From Planctomycetaceae bacterium (GTDB lineage Bacteria; Planctomycetota; Planctomycetia; Planctomycetales; Planctomycetaceae): a stretch of DNA of 64,000 nucleotides. Positions within the stretch are counted from its first letter, which is position 1. Each line of letters begins with the position of its first letter. Under the pieces are notes generated by a model. It was not told the DNA's origin. It did no database searches and was given only the letters and a program-made list of their open reading frames with translations. This document shows, one piece after another, positions 45,564-55,319 of this stretch. The stretch is taken from assembly GCA_019636285.1 (NCBI GenBank), contig JAHBXV010000007.1, positions 1 through 64,000 on the forward strand, read 5' to 3'. Position numbers and translations under genes: made by a program.

Positions 45564-47689
45564 GGGGCACTCCCAGCCATCGCCGGTTCGTGCTGGACAG
45601 GAGTCTTCGCCTTCGCTGTCGCGGCGCGAGATTCGTTGATCGGAATCACGCGGCCATCCATATGACCCGGAACCGGAACGCCAAACTGCTGGAGAATCGT
45701 GGGGGCCAGGTCGATGAGTGCCGGCGACTCGCCAGGTTCGAGTGCGAGACGCCGATTGATCAGCAGCACGCCCGGCACAATCTCCGGGTCGACGCAATGA
45801 TCGCCGCTCCAGGCGCGTGTGTTATCGCTGAACAGCGGCCCATCGACGCGGCCAACCGCATTCTCCCACGAGGCGCGATACCCGGCTTCGTAGCCCACGA
45901 TCAGGTCTGGCCCCTCGTTGACGTACGGGCCCGTGTAAGCTTCGCGACTGTCATACACACGGCGGATGGCAACCGATTGCCGCTCGGGGTCGATGATCCC
46001 TGTCAGTCGCTCGCAGATCTCTGCCCGCAGAGTCGCTGCATCGCCAGGAGCGACGATTCCCTGGTGTTCACGCCCCGCCAGATTGATGTAAATGCCGTTG
46101 AGTCCGAACGCATACGCCCTTGTCTTTTCCCAATCAACACCGGCCAGATAGTCCTCAGTTTCCGCGCCCGCGCGCGTCGTCAGATAGCCATGATCGCGGA
46201 GCCAGATATTCAGATTCACGCCCCGGCTGAAGTCGCAAAAGCCGTGATCGGAAATCACCATGAGAAGCGCATCATCGTGTAGCGTCTTCGCGACTCGTCC
46301 GACGAGGTCATCCATTCGGGCATACATTTCGTCGATTGCTCGCGCGTGCGGTGAGTTCTCTCGACCGAGATTCGCCGGGTGTCCAGGTACGTCGTGGCGA
46401 TAGAACATGTGCTGAATGCGGTCGGGACCGTCGAAGACACAGATCGTCAGCCCGTCGGGGGACGTCTTCAAGCTCTCGAACAGCATCCGTTCGCGTTCGT
46501 CGTGAATCCGCCAGGCCTGGTCAAGAAAGTCTGCCTCCGAAAGAACATCGCTGTTAAGTCCCCAGGTGTCTTCGGCCAGCCCCAGCGTCGCGAACGGGCC
46601 GTGCAGCTTGCGGAGGTAGATCGAATACAGCGGCGGATGGGCGATCGGCATCACCGGCTGCCCCGCGTCGATCTGGATGGGAGACACATACACGCGCAGC
46701 TCGGGGGAGATCGACAACAAGCGAAACTCACACAGGCCGGAGATCGATCGACCCCACTCACAGGGAAACCGGACCGCTTGCCAACCCGACGATTCCCCCG
46801 GCTTCAAGGAGAACCGCGTCTTTCCGATCTGAAACTGAACCGTCGCGTCGGAGCTCTTCCGTCGTAGCAGTACCCGTACGCGAGATTCCGAGCTGCTGCT
46901 GGAACCGTTTCGATTTGATGACTGACCAAGCGGCGGCCCGGGCAGCCAGGCTTCCGTGCGACTTCCGCGCCGATCCATGAGAATCGAGATGCCACCCGTT
47001 CGCGACCGGCACTCGGCGGCGTCGGTTGTCAGCAGCGTGAAAGTCCCCTGCGTGCCGCGCAGATCGGGCGTACACATAGCCGAGAGCGAAACGCCGCGGA
47101 ACGGTTCGGGCGGAAACGAGATCGGCACGCGCAAAATCGTGCTGAACAAGCCGTGGTCCCCGAGAATCTTCCAGAACGGCTTGCTCTTGCGAAGCATGCG
47201 CACGGAAGCGCGCGTTCCTGGAATCCACTTCCGCCAGCCTCGCCGGTCGGGTTCGGTGATGCGCGCGGATGACAGATACGGCCGATACGTTCGCAGGTCG
47301 CGATTCAGAAAGTCGAAGATCGCATGTTTTCCGGGGTTCGTCCCCGTCTGAAACGAGGACCAGGCCACCGGCGACATCGGCGGCAGGGTCGTTTTCAAAT
47401 CAGTGAATGTGCCCCGCGCGGCCAGTGCCTCGAAATTCGGCATCTTTCCTTCATCGATCAGCCGCCGGGTACGGCCGGGATCAAGACCATCGAGTCCGAT
47501 CACGACAATCTGCCGAACAGTCCCTTTTGGTGCCCGTCGACCCGTCGACAGGAGCGCGAGCAAAAGGCGAATCGGCCAGGTCGCGACAAGCACCAGCAGC
47601 AGCAGGACGGCAGAGAGGATGACGAACAGCGACCCCGCGAAGGTCAGGCCGGCTCCCGGACCGATGTACAGAAAGATCATCGACTTCAA
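45560..47689 (-). CDS. Alkaline-phosphatase-superfamily enzyme, membrane-anchored paralogue
   Basis: 709 residues; an ATG three codons later (MIFLYIGPG) is an equally good start. Two hydrophobic N-terminal segments (~5-50) anchor it. The catalytic pattern parallels the next gene: VIGLDGLDPGR, MSPVAWSSFQTGTNPG (Ser nucleophile position), FDGPDRIQHMFY, ISDHGFCDF and WSGDHCVDPEIVPG. It is probably a periplasmic phosphodiesterase or phosphotransferase. First gene of the six-gene operon; promoters for both directions must lie in 47690-47961. Confidence 0.85.
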   Translation of the reverse strand: MKSMIFLYIGPGAGLTFAGSLFVILSAVLLLLVLVATWPIRLLLALLSTGRRAPKGTVRQIVVIGLDGLDPGRTRRLIDEGKMPNFEALAARGTFTDLKTTLPPMSPVAWSSFQTGTNPGKHAIFDFLNRDLRTYRPYLSSARITEPDRRGWRKWIPGTRASVRMLRKSKPFWKILGDHGLFSTILRVPISFPPEPFRGVSLSAMCTPDLRGTQGTFTLLTTDAAECRSRTGGISILMDRRGSRTEAWLPGPPLGQSSNRNGSSSSSESRVRVLLRRKSSDATVQFQIGKTRFSLKPGESSGWQAVRFPCEWGRSISGLCEFRLLSISPELRVYVSPIQIDAGQPVMPIAHPPLYSIYLRKLHGPFATLGLAEDTWGLNSDVLSEADFLDQAWRIHDERERMLFESLKTSPDGLTICVFDGPDRIQHMFYRHDVPGHPANLGRENSPHARAIDEMYARMDDLVGRVAKTLHDDALLMVISDHGFCDFSRGVNLNIWLRDHGYLTTRAGAETEDYLAGVDWEKTRAYAFGLNGIYINLAGREHQGIVAPGDAATLRAEICERLTGIIDPERQSVAIRRVYDSREAYTGPYVNEGPDLIVGYEAGYRASWENAVGRVDGPLFSDNTRAWSGDHCVDPEIVPGVLLINRRLALEPGESPALIDLAPTILQQFGVPVPGHMDGRVIPINESRAATAKAKTPVQHEPAMAGSAP

Positions 47690-47961
47690 ACTGCCATCAC
47701 GAGGGAAAGCGTCTCATTCGATTCGCGGTTCCGGAGTCATGTTTCGTAGTTGGAGAGAATGCCGAGCGCGGGTGGTCCATCAATTGCAATGGGCCTCTGG
47801 ACAGCCGACGATAGCTTCTTGAGCACGCCTTGAGTCAAGCGAACCGTCTCTCTATCTTCGCGAGTCGCGGGCCGCGAGGCCAGAGTCGAGAGTGGAGAAA
47901 AGCGCGGAAACTCTTCGGCCGGAAACGCTCGCTTCTCGACCCGGAAAGGCCGATCTCGAAG

Positions 47962-50079
47962 ATGAGTGTTTTGCGACGGTACTGGTGGCTCGCGGGAGTG
48001 GTCATTGTCGTCGGCCTCGCGGCATGGTGGCTTGTTCCGCGAACGCCGCAAATCGACCTCATCGTCATTACTCTCGACACGACGCGCGCCGATCGCCTGG
48101 GTTGTTACGGCTACGACGCTGCCGATACGCCGACACTCGACAAGTTGGCGCGAGAAGGGGTGGTTTTCGACCGTTGCTTTTCACCCGCCCCGCTGACGTT
48201 GCCAGTCCACGCGACCCTGTGGACCGGGCTCAATCCGCCGGAGCACGGGCTGCGAACGAATGGCCGTGGCGCCTTGCCGAAGCGTGTTGCGACCTTCGCG
48301 GGAGTCTTGAAGCAGGCTGGTTACCAGACGGCGGCGATGACGTCGTCGTTCGTGCTCGATTCGCGCTTCGGACTCAACCGGGGATTCGATGTCTACGACG
48401 ACGATCTTCCCGCCGCGGAGGGAGACGATGTCCAGTTGCATCAGCAGCGGGATGGTCGGGACACGGTCGACCAGGCTCTGAAGTGGCTGAGTTCAATTGG
48501 CTCACAACCGTATTTCTGCTGGGTCCATCTGTACGATCCGCACTACCCGTACCTGCCGCACGAGGATATTTTTGGCGAGACATTTCGCGATCGTCCGTAT
48601 GACGCGGAACTGGCTTACGTCGATCGGCAAATTGCCCGGCTGCTCGACTACGTCGCCAGCAGCGGCCGGGCCGATCGAACCGTGGTCGTGATCGTCGGCG
48701 ATCACGGCGAAGGACTCGGCGACCACGTCGAACGAACACACGGCTACACGCTGTATAACGTCACGCAGCGTGTGCCGCTGATCGTTCATGCCCCCGGTCG
48801 TGTTCAGGGCGGAAATCGACTGGCCGCCAGTTTTCCCCTGTCGGACCTGCCGGCGACTCTGCTTGACGTTCTGGGGATCCGGAATCGGCTGGCTGAGAGT
48901 TCCCGGAGCGCGATGCCTGCCTTGAACGGCGGCGAACTCGCCGATCGAGCCTGTTACTTCGCGACGGACGACCCCTATCTGCAGAATGGCTGGTCACCGC
49001 TGCGCGGCATTTGCCTGGGCGACTGGAAGTACATCCGTACCACGGAGCCGGAGCTGTACGACCTGGGGACTGACTTCGGTGAGATGCGGAACCTTGCCGA
49101 TACGAATACCGAGAAACTCGCCGAGTTTGATGGCCGGCTGAAAGAACTCGAATCCGGAATGTCTGTCGGCACGGCCGATCAGGTGCAACTTTCGACGGGC
49201 GAAATCAACGCCCTGCGCAGTCTGGGATACATCGGCGGAGCGAGTACCTCGGAACCGACGGGCGCGCTGAACGTCGACACGCTTCCTGACGTCAAGGAAA
49301 TGCTGCCGCTCGATGTTCGCGCGGAAGAAGCCCTGAAGCGGCTTGCCGAAGGACAGGTCGACGAAGCAATCGCCGAGCTGCGACGGAATGTTGAACAGTC
49401 TCGCTGGCATCTGGCATCGCAGGTTTTTCTGGGCGAAGCGCTGGAAAAGGCGGGGAAACCCGACGAGTCGATCGAGTTGTACAAACAGGTGCTGAGTCTC
49501 AAGCCCGACCACACCGACGCGCTGATTCACCTGGGGGCCATCCTGTCGGCTCGCGGCGAGTACGAACGGGCGATTCCCTACTTCGACGAGGCCCTGCGCG
49601 TCGACCCGTCGTCCTCCCCCGCGCGCTTCAACGTCGCTCTTTCGCTGGCCCGGTTGGGCAACTTGCGCGAATCGATCCAGCATCTGGAAAAACTGCTCGA
49701 CGCTGACCCATACTTCCCCGACGCTTTGACGGCGCTCGGAAATGCCCTGCTGGCCATGGGAGACCGTACGGGCGCGATCGCCGCGTTCCGGCGTGAGGCA
49801 AAGCAGAATTCCAAGTCCGTCGAGGCCAGGATCAATCTCGCGGTTCTCACGGCCGATTCCGACGCGAAGCAAGCCCGGGAGTTGCTCAACGAGGCGCTGC
49901 AAATTGCTCCCGACAATCCGAACGTCCACTTCAACCTGGGAGCGCTCTGCCTGATGCGGGGTGACCCCCAAGAGGCCATCGAGCATCTCACCGAAACATT
50001 ACGGCTTCAGCCCAACCATCCCCGCGCGGCATCGGAACTCGAACGAGCCGAAAAGGCCCTTAAACCGCCTGGCCGCTGA
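47962..50079 (+). CDS. Sulfatase-like hydrolase with TPR C-terminus, threonine at the nucleophile site
   Basis: 705 residues from the ATG at 47962. N-terminal membrane anchor (YWWLAGVVIVVGLAAWW), then the alkaline-phosphatase superfamily domain: ITLDTTRADRLGCYGY, VIVGDHGEGLGDH and a C-terminal INALRSLGYIGG boundary near residue 420. The position where true sulfatases carry C-x-P-x-R (formylglycine) reads PLTLPVHATLWTG, so Thr replaces Cys, as in nucleotide pyrophosphatase-type enzymes (TFPNH). Residues ~450-700 are about seven TPR units (IELYKQVLSLKPDHTDALIH and similar). It diverges from the six-gene operon by 272 bases. Confidence 0.85.
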   Translation: MSVLRRYWWLAGVVIVVGLAAWWLVPRTPQIDLIVITLDTTRADRLGCYGYDAADTPTLDKLAREGVVFDRCFSPAPLTLPVHATLWTGLNPPEHGLRTNGRGALPKRVATFAGVLKQAGYQTAAMTSSFVLDSRFGLNRGFDVYDDDLPAAEGDDVQLHQQRDGRDTVDQALKWLSSIGSQPYFCWVHLYDPHYPYLPHEDIFGETFRDRPYDAELAYVDRQIARLLDYVASSGRADRTVVVIVGDHGEGLGDHVERTHGYTLYNVTQRVPLIVHAPGRVQGGNRLAASFPLSDLPATLLDVLGIRNRLAESSRSAMPALNGGELADRACYFATDDPYLQNGWSPLRGICLGDWKYIRTTEPELYDLGTDFGEMRNLADTNTEKLAEFDGRLKELESGMSVGTADQVQLSTGEINALRSLGYIGGASTSEPTGALNVDTLPDVKEMLPLDVRAEEALKRLAEGQVDEAIAELRRNVEQSRWHLASQVFLGEALEKAGKPDESIELYKQVLSLKPDHTDALIHLGAILSARGEYERAIPYFDEALRVDPSSSPARFNVALSLARLGNLRESIQHLEKLLDADPYFPDALTALGNALLAMGDRTGAIAAFRREAKQNSKSVEARINLAVLTADSDAKQARELLNEALQIAPDNPNVHFNLGALCLMRGDPQEAIEHLTETLRLQPNHPRAASELERAEKALKPPGR

Positions 50080-50336
50080 CTGAAAGTCAAAGCCGTGCCT
50101 CGTATGACCGGCCATCTGCGTGGACGCGGGTCGCCGCGGAAGGCAACGTGATAAATTCCCCATTAGTCCGTTGTCTCGCCGGGCGTTGGGTGCCGTCAGC
50201 TTCATCTTTTCGCGCATTCGCCACGAAACCCGCGGTAACTGACCTGACCGGTCGCCGATCGCAGTGTTGACGCTGGACAGTACGCGATGGTCGCCCCGAC
50301 GGACTATACGGAACGACCTCGGGTACCAATGGCTCG

Positions 50337-51071
50337 ATGGAACAGTGTCCGGTCCACAGTGAACCCTATGTTCCCGATGATGAACCGCGATTGATCCTAG
50401 AGCTGATCGAACTGGCGACGCGGTATGGCCGGTATGGATATCGGCGGATTACGCAGTTGCCACGAGACCGGGGCTGGCGTCAGGAAGGACTGAAAGTGCC
50501 GCAGAAACAGCCGAAACGGAGACGATTATGGTTCAACGATGGCTCCTGTGTGCGGCTGCGTCCGCAGCATCGGAATCACGTGTGGAGTTATGATTTCTTG
50601 CAGTCGTGCACGCACGATGGTCGGTCGTTTCGCGCTTTGACGATCATCGATGAATTCATACGGGAGTGCCTGGCGATCGATGTGGCGCGAAGGCTGCGGA
50701 GCGAAGATGTCCTGGAGCGATTGTCGGATCTGTTCATTCAGCGCGGTGTGCCGAACCACATCCGCAGTGATAATGGTCCGGGGTTCACGGCGAAGTGTGT
50801 GCGCGAGTGGTTAAGTCGCGTGGAGGTGAAGACGTTGTTCATCGAGCCGGGCAGTCCTTGGGAAAACGGTTACATCGAGTCGTTCAACGGAAAGCCGCGC
50901 GATGAGCTCTTGAACGGAGAAATCTTCGACACGCTTCTGGAAGCGAAAGTACTGATCGAACAGTGGCGGTGGAGTACAACACCATCCGTCCGCACAGTTC
51001 GCTGGGGTACCGGTCACTCGGGTACCGGCCCCCCGCCCCCGGAAGCGATTCAGGCCGAAGAACTAATTTAA
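50337..51071 (+). pseudogene. IS3-family transposase remnant
   Basis: Integrase-core (rve) remnant with WSYDF, RSDNGPGF and YIESFNGKPRDELL, the three DDE residues in place. Compared with complete IS3 OrfB proteins, the N-terminal segment lacks ~14 residues between DRGWR and RQEGLKVPQK. The C-terminus is frameshifted near 50965: the proper ending (AVEYNTIRPHSSLGYR) continues in another frame (50963 onward). Not functional. I saw no terminal inverted repeats. The flanks 50080-50336 and 51072-51274 hold no other gene. Confidence 0.8.
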
Positions 51072-51274
51072 CGACTGGTTCCACCCACTGGTGCAGTTCA
51101 ACAGGACTTCTATGGAACTTTTTCCGGCTCGATTGGCGAGTAGACGAAGCCGTTAATTACAGCAACACAAACACACGCAAATTAATGCCACAGAGCAGAC
51201 AAGAAAAGATGACATGGCTCATTCGGGCGAATAGATGTTAGGCAGTCTGTTTTCAGAAGCTCGCCCAGTGCGTC

Positions 51275-52960
51275 CTACTGCGAATCACTTGGTCCCAACT
51301 CGATCAATACAAGGTCATCAAACCATGCCGATCCTTTGGCAACACTTCCGTTGTGGCCAAGGCGAGCGCCAACCTCGAAGTCGGACTGAGTACCGGAGTC
51401 GAACACCAGTGTTAAGTACATCCAGTCCTGATCTCCGGTGAGTGAATCGCTCGTCTCCTGTCGACCGAAAATGCCGAGGCTCGCTCCGGTGACACCACCC
51501 TTTTCGGTAACGACCACGTTCTTCGTCTTGGCCCACCCGCTCAGCAAGTAACGCGTGTTGGGCGTGGCCGTTATCTTCTGAACAAATGCGATGTCGTTCC
51601 CCTGGGTGTTGTCGGTGCGGATACGCAACGATTTCCTTCCCTGCTTGGCCTCATCGTTCAGGCGTCTCGCGGCGTCACGCTCTTCCCGGTAAGAGTGGAC
51701 GGTCCATCTCCCGCCGGGTCCATCCTCGAACGTACCACCGGTCAGGAGGTTCTGCTTCCGTCGCTCCGACGTGAGAAACTCTGGTCGCTGCATCGCGAAT
51801 TCGCGATCGGCCTCAATGAAAGGCCGCAAATCCGGTCGCTTTTCCTCATCGATCCGATAGCGGAAGACGAAGTTGCGAGCCTCGCCATTGTCACCAATTG
51901 TCGCGAGCCGCAAGTCGTATTCGCCCGGCTTCAACTCGCCAACATTCATCCGGAAACTGCCGTCGGCACCGACGGTACAGACCCAGCCGACGGCGTCATA
52001 GTCACCCACGGTTTCCGTGGAATCGTTGCGTGCTACGATTCCGACCGGCCGCGGGCTCCCCTGGAGGCGGCCAGTCAACATCAGCTTGCCATCGTCATGG
52101 GTTGCCTTCAGCTCTGCAAACCGACAGGTGTTCGGCGAGGCGGGCATACGCTTGCCAGTGAACAGCGGATGAACGGACAAGGGGAACGCCGAGGCTGCCG
52201 ACAGGAATGCCCCCCTTCCCTCACCGCGCAGCTCGTTGCCATAGGTGTGATTTCCGCCGCCCATAAGTGAAAGCCCTCGCCCTGGCCGATCCCTTTCAGG
52301 CTCGCAGTCGTGCGGCAGGCCGAAGGCGTGACCCAGTTCGTGGATGACGCCTCCAATGTAGTGCGTGTTGAACTGCCCGAGAGTGCAAGGACCTTGGTAG
52401 TAGCCGCCCGCCTTGCGCGAGGAAAGGAATTGGGGATCGATCTTCACATCATCGTATACCCAGGCCGTCCCACCACGTGGCCCGCCGCCACCGACGAAGG
52501 GTCCGATTTCCTCGGCCGTGTTGCCGTGCCACTCCAGAAGAAGTTGGAAAATGATGACGGTTTCGTCATCGATATCCAATTTCTCCTTCGCCAGGCCTTC
52601 CTTCACCTCACGGCGCACTTTGTCGGCATCGTTGCGACCGTACTCGCGCATGGAGAGCTTACCTGGCACCTCGTAGATGCGTAGCGCCCCTTTCGCATCG
52701 CGATCGAGCTCGAAGGTTACTTTCCCATAGCCGTTCTGATCCATGCCCATGCGGTAAAACCGCTGGACTTCGCTCATCACGCGGTCCAGTCGAGACGCAT
52801 AACCAGGCTCAGGCTTGCGATCTTTCGGTATGAAGTAGACGACTCGCACAACCGGGCGGTCGGAAGCTGGGCCTGCTGACTCCGGGCCGGCCGCGAAAAG
52901 CAGGGATTGCGACCAGACAACCGCTAACAGACTCGTTACTCGCATACAGTTGGAGATCAT
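51275..52960 (-). CDS. Secreted metzincin-type metalloprotease with C-terminal beta-domains
   Basis: 561 residues with an N-terminal signal peptide (MRVTSLLAVVWSQSLLFAAG). The zinc site is HELGHAFGLPHD (HExxHxxGxxH) at residues ~212-223, followed by a Met in LSLMGGG that may be the Met-turn. After that come a ~100-residue beta-rich part (GRLQGSPRPVGIVARND and onward) and a jelly-roll-like carbohydrate-binding module (NLLTGGTFEDGPGGRWTVHS, later ending WFDDLVLIELG). Probably a periplasmic or surface protease. It follows the arylsulfatase with a strong hairpin between, so it may be co-transcribed or separately ended. Confidence 0.78.
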   Translation of the reverse strand: MISNCMRVTSLLAVVWSQSLLFAAGPESAGPASDRPVVRVVYFIPKDRKPEPGYASRLDRVMSEVQRFYRMGMDQNGYGKVTFELDRDAKGALRIYEVPGKLSMREYGRNDADKVRREVKEGLAKEKLDIDDETVIIFQLLLEWHGNTAEEIGPFVGGGGPRGGTAWVYDDVKIDPQFLSSRKAGGYYQGPCTLGQFNTHYIGGVIHELGHAFGLPHDCEPERDRPGRGLSLMGGGNHTYGNELRGEGRGAFLSAASAFPLSVHPLFTGKRMPASPNTCRFAELKATHDDGKLMLTGRLQGSPRPVGIVARNDSTETVGDYDAVGWVCTVGADGSFRMNVGELKPGEYDLRLATIGDNGEARNFVFRYRIDEEKRPDLRPFIEADREFAMQRPEFLTSERRKQNLLTGGTFEDGPGGRWTVHSYREERDAARRLNDEAKQGRKSLRIRTDNTQGNDIAFVQKITATPNTRYLLSGWAKTKNVVVTEKGGVTGASLGIFGRQETSDSLTGDQDWMYLTLVFDSGTQSDFEVGARLGHNGSVAKGSAWFDDLVLIELGPSDSQ

Positions 52961-52980
52961 GCGAAATGCTCTTTAGAAGA

Positions 52981-53006
52981 AGCGGCGGCGCGTGAGCGCC
53001 GCCGCT
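52981..53006. terminator. GC hairpin between arylsulfatase and protease genes
   Basis: AGCGGCGGCGC-GTGA-GCGCCGCCGCT, 11-bp perfect stem with a tetraloop. No T-run. It could attenuate or process the minus-strand transcript. Confidence 0.45.
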
Positions 53007-53038
53007 GTAACCCATCGACAACCGGTGGGCGCTATCTG

Positions 53039-54661
53039 CTACTTGCCGGCGCCCCGGGAGCCCTGCTCCAGGGCTTGTAGCGCCTTGTCGACACCAAAAT
53101 TCGATGGCGGCGTGCTGGGCGGATATTCCTTGAACGACTCTAGGAACGTCCCCACGATCTCGGTGGCGGGAAGAAAGGTCCACATGTTCTCGCCCCACCA
53201 TCGGCCGTACAGCATGCTCTGCGACTGGTAACGCTCCCACGGGTCCATCCGCAGATTTGTCACCAGTGGCGCGTTGGTGCTGGCCTCGTGACCATTGAAG
53301 AGGTTGCCCTCGACCGTCTTGAAGCTCACCTTCCAGTCGTTATAGCGCAACGCGTTGAGTTCCCCACTGTCGGTGAAATAGAAGACTTCATGGCGCGGCG
53401 AGGTTTTTTCCTCCCCCTTGAAAAACGGCATGAAGTTGTAGCCGTCGAGATGGTTCTTGAAGGTCTTGTCGCCAACTGGCATCCCCTTGAGCAGTTTGTC
53501 CTTCACGTTAGGATCGCCCGCGGCCGCGACGAGGGTTGGCATCCAATCCTCGTGTGCCATGACGTCGTTGATAATCACACCGGGCTTGATGACGCCGGGC
53601 CACCGCACGAGCATCGGCACGCGAAAGCCGCCCTCGTAGGTGGTTCCCTTTTCGCCCCGAAACGGCTGATTGCCACCGTCGGGCCAGGTGAAAATCTCAG
53701 GTCCGTTGTCGCTCGTCAGGAGCACAATGGTATTGTCGGCAATTCCCAATTCGTCGAGCTGCTTGAGCAGCTCACCGACCGCCCAGTCGAGTTCCATCAT
53801 GCCGTCGGCATACAGGCCATAACCGCTCTTGCCTTTCCACTTTTCGGAAAGGTGCGTCCAGACGTGCATCCGCGTGCAATTGTGCCAGAGAAAGAACGGG
53901 TTGCCGGCCTTCACCGAGCGACTCATAAAGTCGTTGGAGCGACGAACCAGTTCGATCTCGACATCCTGCATGCTGACTTTGGCTGCCGGATCCATTCCCT
54001 GCTGCGGCGGCAGCGGCCCGGCGTCGGCGATCGTCTGCCTGCCCACGCGCCCCCAGCGTGGATCAGTGGTGGGATCGTCCTTGTCGGTGGCTTTGCTGTC
54101 GATGATGTTGCGCGGGCCGTAGCGTGCACGGAATTCGGGGCTCTTCGGATAGCTTTCCTCGTACGGCTCCTGCATGGCGTTGAGGTGATAGAGGATGCCG
54201 TAGAACTCATCGAAGCCATGCACCGTGGGCAGGAACTCGTTGCGGTCGCCCAAGTGGTTCTTGCCGATCTGCGCGGTGGCGTAGCCCAGGGGTTTGAGCA
54301 ACTCGGCGATCGTCGGATCCTTTGCCTGCACGCCTTGCTTGGCGGCTGGCAGCCCGACCTTCAGCAGGCCGGTGCGGAAGGGCGTCTGCCCGAGGATGAA
54401 GGCGGCGCGGCCCGCGGTACACGACTGCTGCGCGTAATAGTCGGTGAACAGTGCCCCTTGCTGGGCGATCCGATCGATATTGGGCGTGCGTCCGCCCATC
54501 ATTCCGCGGTGATAGGCGCTGACGTTCCACGTGCCCAGGTCGTCCACCATGATGGTGAGAATGTTGGGCTTGCCCGACTTCCCCGCATGCTGGGCATGAA
54601 CCGCGACCGTCGAGAGTGCTACTGCGGCGACGGCCGCCAGGGATGCCAAGATGCTCGTCAT
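53039..54661 (-). CDS. Arylsulfatase with formylglycine motif
   Basis: 540 residues from the ATG at 54661 (GGAG upstream), starting a signal peptide (SILASLAAVAAVALSTVAVH). Classical sulfatase: NILTIMVDDLGTWN (metal-binding Asp pair), QQSCTAGRAAFILGQTPFRT with C-x-A-x-R, where Cys is converted to formylglycine, then GKNHLGDRNEF, LTSDNGPEIFTWPDGG and KGTTYEGGFRVPMLVRWPG. Related to secreted planctomycete sulfatases acting on sulfated polysaccharides; the substrate cannot be fixed. In contrast to the protein at 47962, the catalytic Cys is intact. No maturase gene is in the window. Confidence 0.92.
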   Translation of the reverse strand: MTSILASLAAVAAVALSTVAVHAQHAGKSGKPNILTIMVDDLGTWNVSAYHRGMMGGRTPNIDRIAQQGALFTDYYAQQSCTAGRAAFILGQTPFRTGLLKVGLPAAKQGVQAKDPTIAELLKPLGYATAQIGKNHLGDRNEFLPTVHGFDEFYGILYHLNAMQEPYEESYPKSPEFRARYGPRNIIDSKATDKDDPTTDPRWGRVGRQTIADAGPLPPQQGMDPAAKVSMQDVEIELVRRSNDFMSRSVKAGNPFFLWHNCTRMHVWTHLSEKWKGKSGYGLYADGMMELDWAVGELLKQLDELGIADNTIVLLTSDNGPEIFTWPDGGNQPFRGEKGTTYEGGFRVPMLVRWPGVIKPGVIINDVMAHEDWMPTLVAAAGDPNVKDKLLKGMPVGDKTFKNHLDGYNFMPFFKGEEKTSPRHEVFYFTDSGELNALRYNDWKVSFKTVEGNLFNGHEASTNAPLVTNLRMDPWERYQSQSMLYGRWWGENMWTFLPATEIVGTFLESFKEYPPSTPPSNFGVDKALQALEQGSRGAGK

Positions 54662-54934
54662 CGTTTCTCCGTTTCGTTGTCTTATTGGTGTTTCAAACAA
54701 GCTACCGCCCCCAGCTCACCTCCCGGCCCCCAAGGAAACGTTCGGACGTGCGCGACCGTCATACGGCCCCAGTCGCGTGCCTTTGCGAGAGCGTTAACAG
54801 GATTTGAAGTCAACAATTTGATGCGGGAAAATGCTTTGTGCTCGACGGCACAACGTCACATGAGGTGCGGTGGTCATTTTGAACGACCTCGCGGGACTTG
54901 CAAGTCTGGCACAAAGTGTTCGTCCTAAATGACA

Positions 54935-54972
54935 AACGGCTCCCCGCAGACAATTTCGAGGAGCCGTTTTAT
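54935..54972. terminator. Hairpin terminator
   Basis: AACGGCTCC (54935-54943) and GGAGCCGTT (54960-54968) with TT and ATT following. 9-bp stem, usable on the + strand. It lies upstream of the arylsulfatase in a gene-free stretch (54662-55320). Confidence 0.6.
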
Positions 54973-55319
54973 TGTTGAGAGTCGAGAGAACAAGCCGTCG
55001 CTTAAACTTTTCACCGCTGGCCTCCGAGCCTGGGATTTCGAGTTGTGGCACCACCATGACAACAGAAGTCCAGGCCCGCATTGCGCTTGAGTCGCTTCCG
55101 GCCGATCAAAGAATGCGAGGGTTAAATAACCCGAACGCCGAGAGCGGCCCTCCTCAAGAATCGACTTCGATATCACCTTGGACCTTCGACTGACATGCCA
55201 GGATGTACCCCTCAACCCTGTCTTGATCGGTCAGCGGATTGCCGACGGCCATTCAGTGCGATCCTCGCTTCAAAGAGCGAGCACTGACGAGGGCGCGATC
55301 CCGGCAGCGAGGGCGCACA

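Noticed and set aside
43581-45665. 694-codon plus-strand frame opposite the AP-superfamily gene
   Set aside because: The minus strand carries all metal-site motifs; this frame has none.
53288-54928. 546-codon plus-strand frame opposite the arylsulfatase
   Set aside because: Antisense shadow; the sulfatase has a signal peptide and intact catalytic motif.
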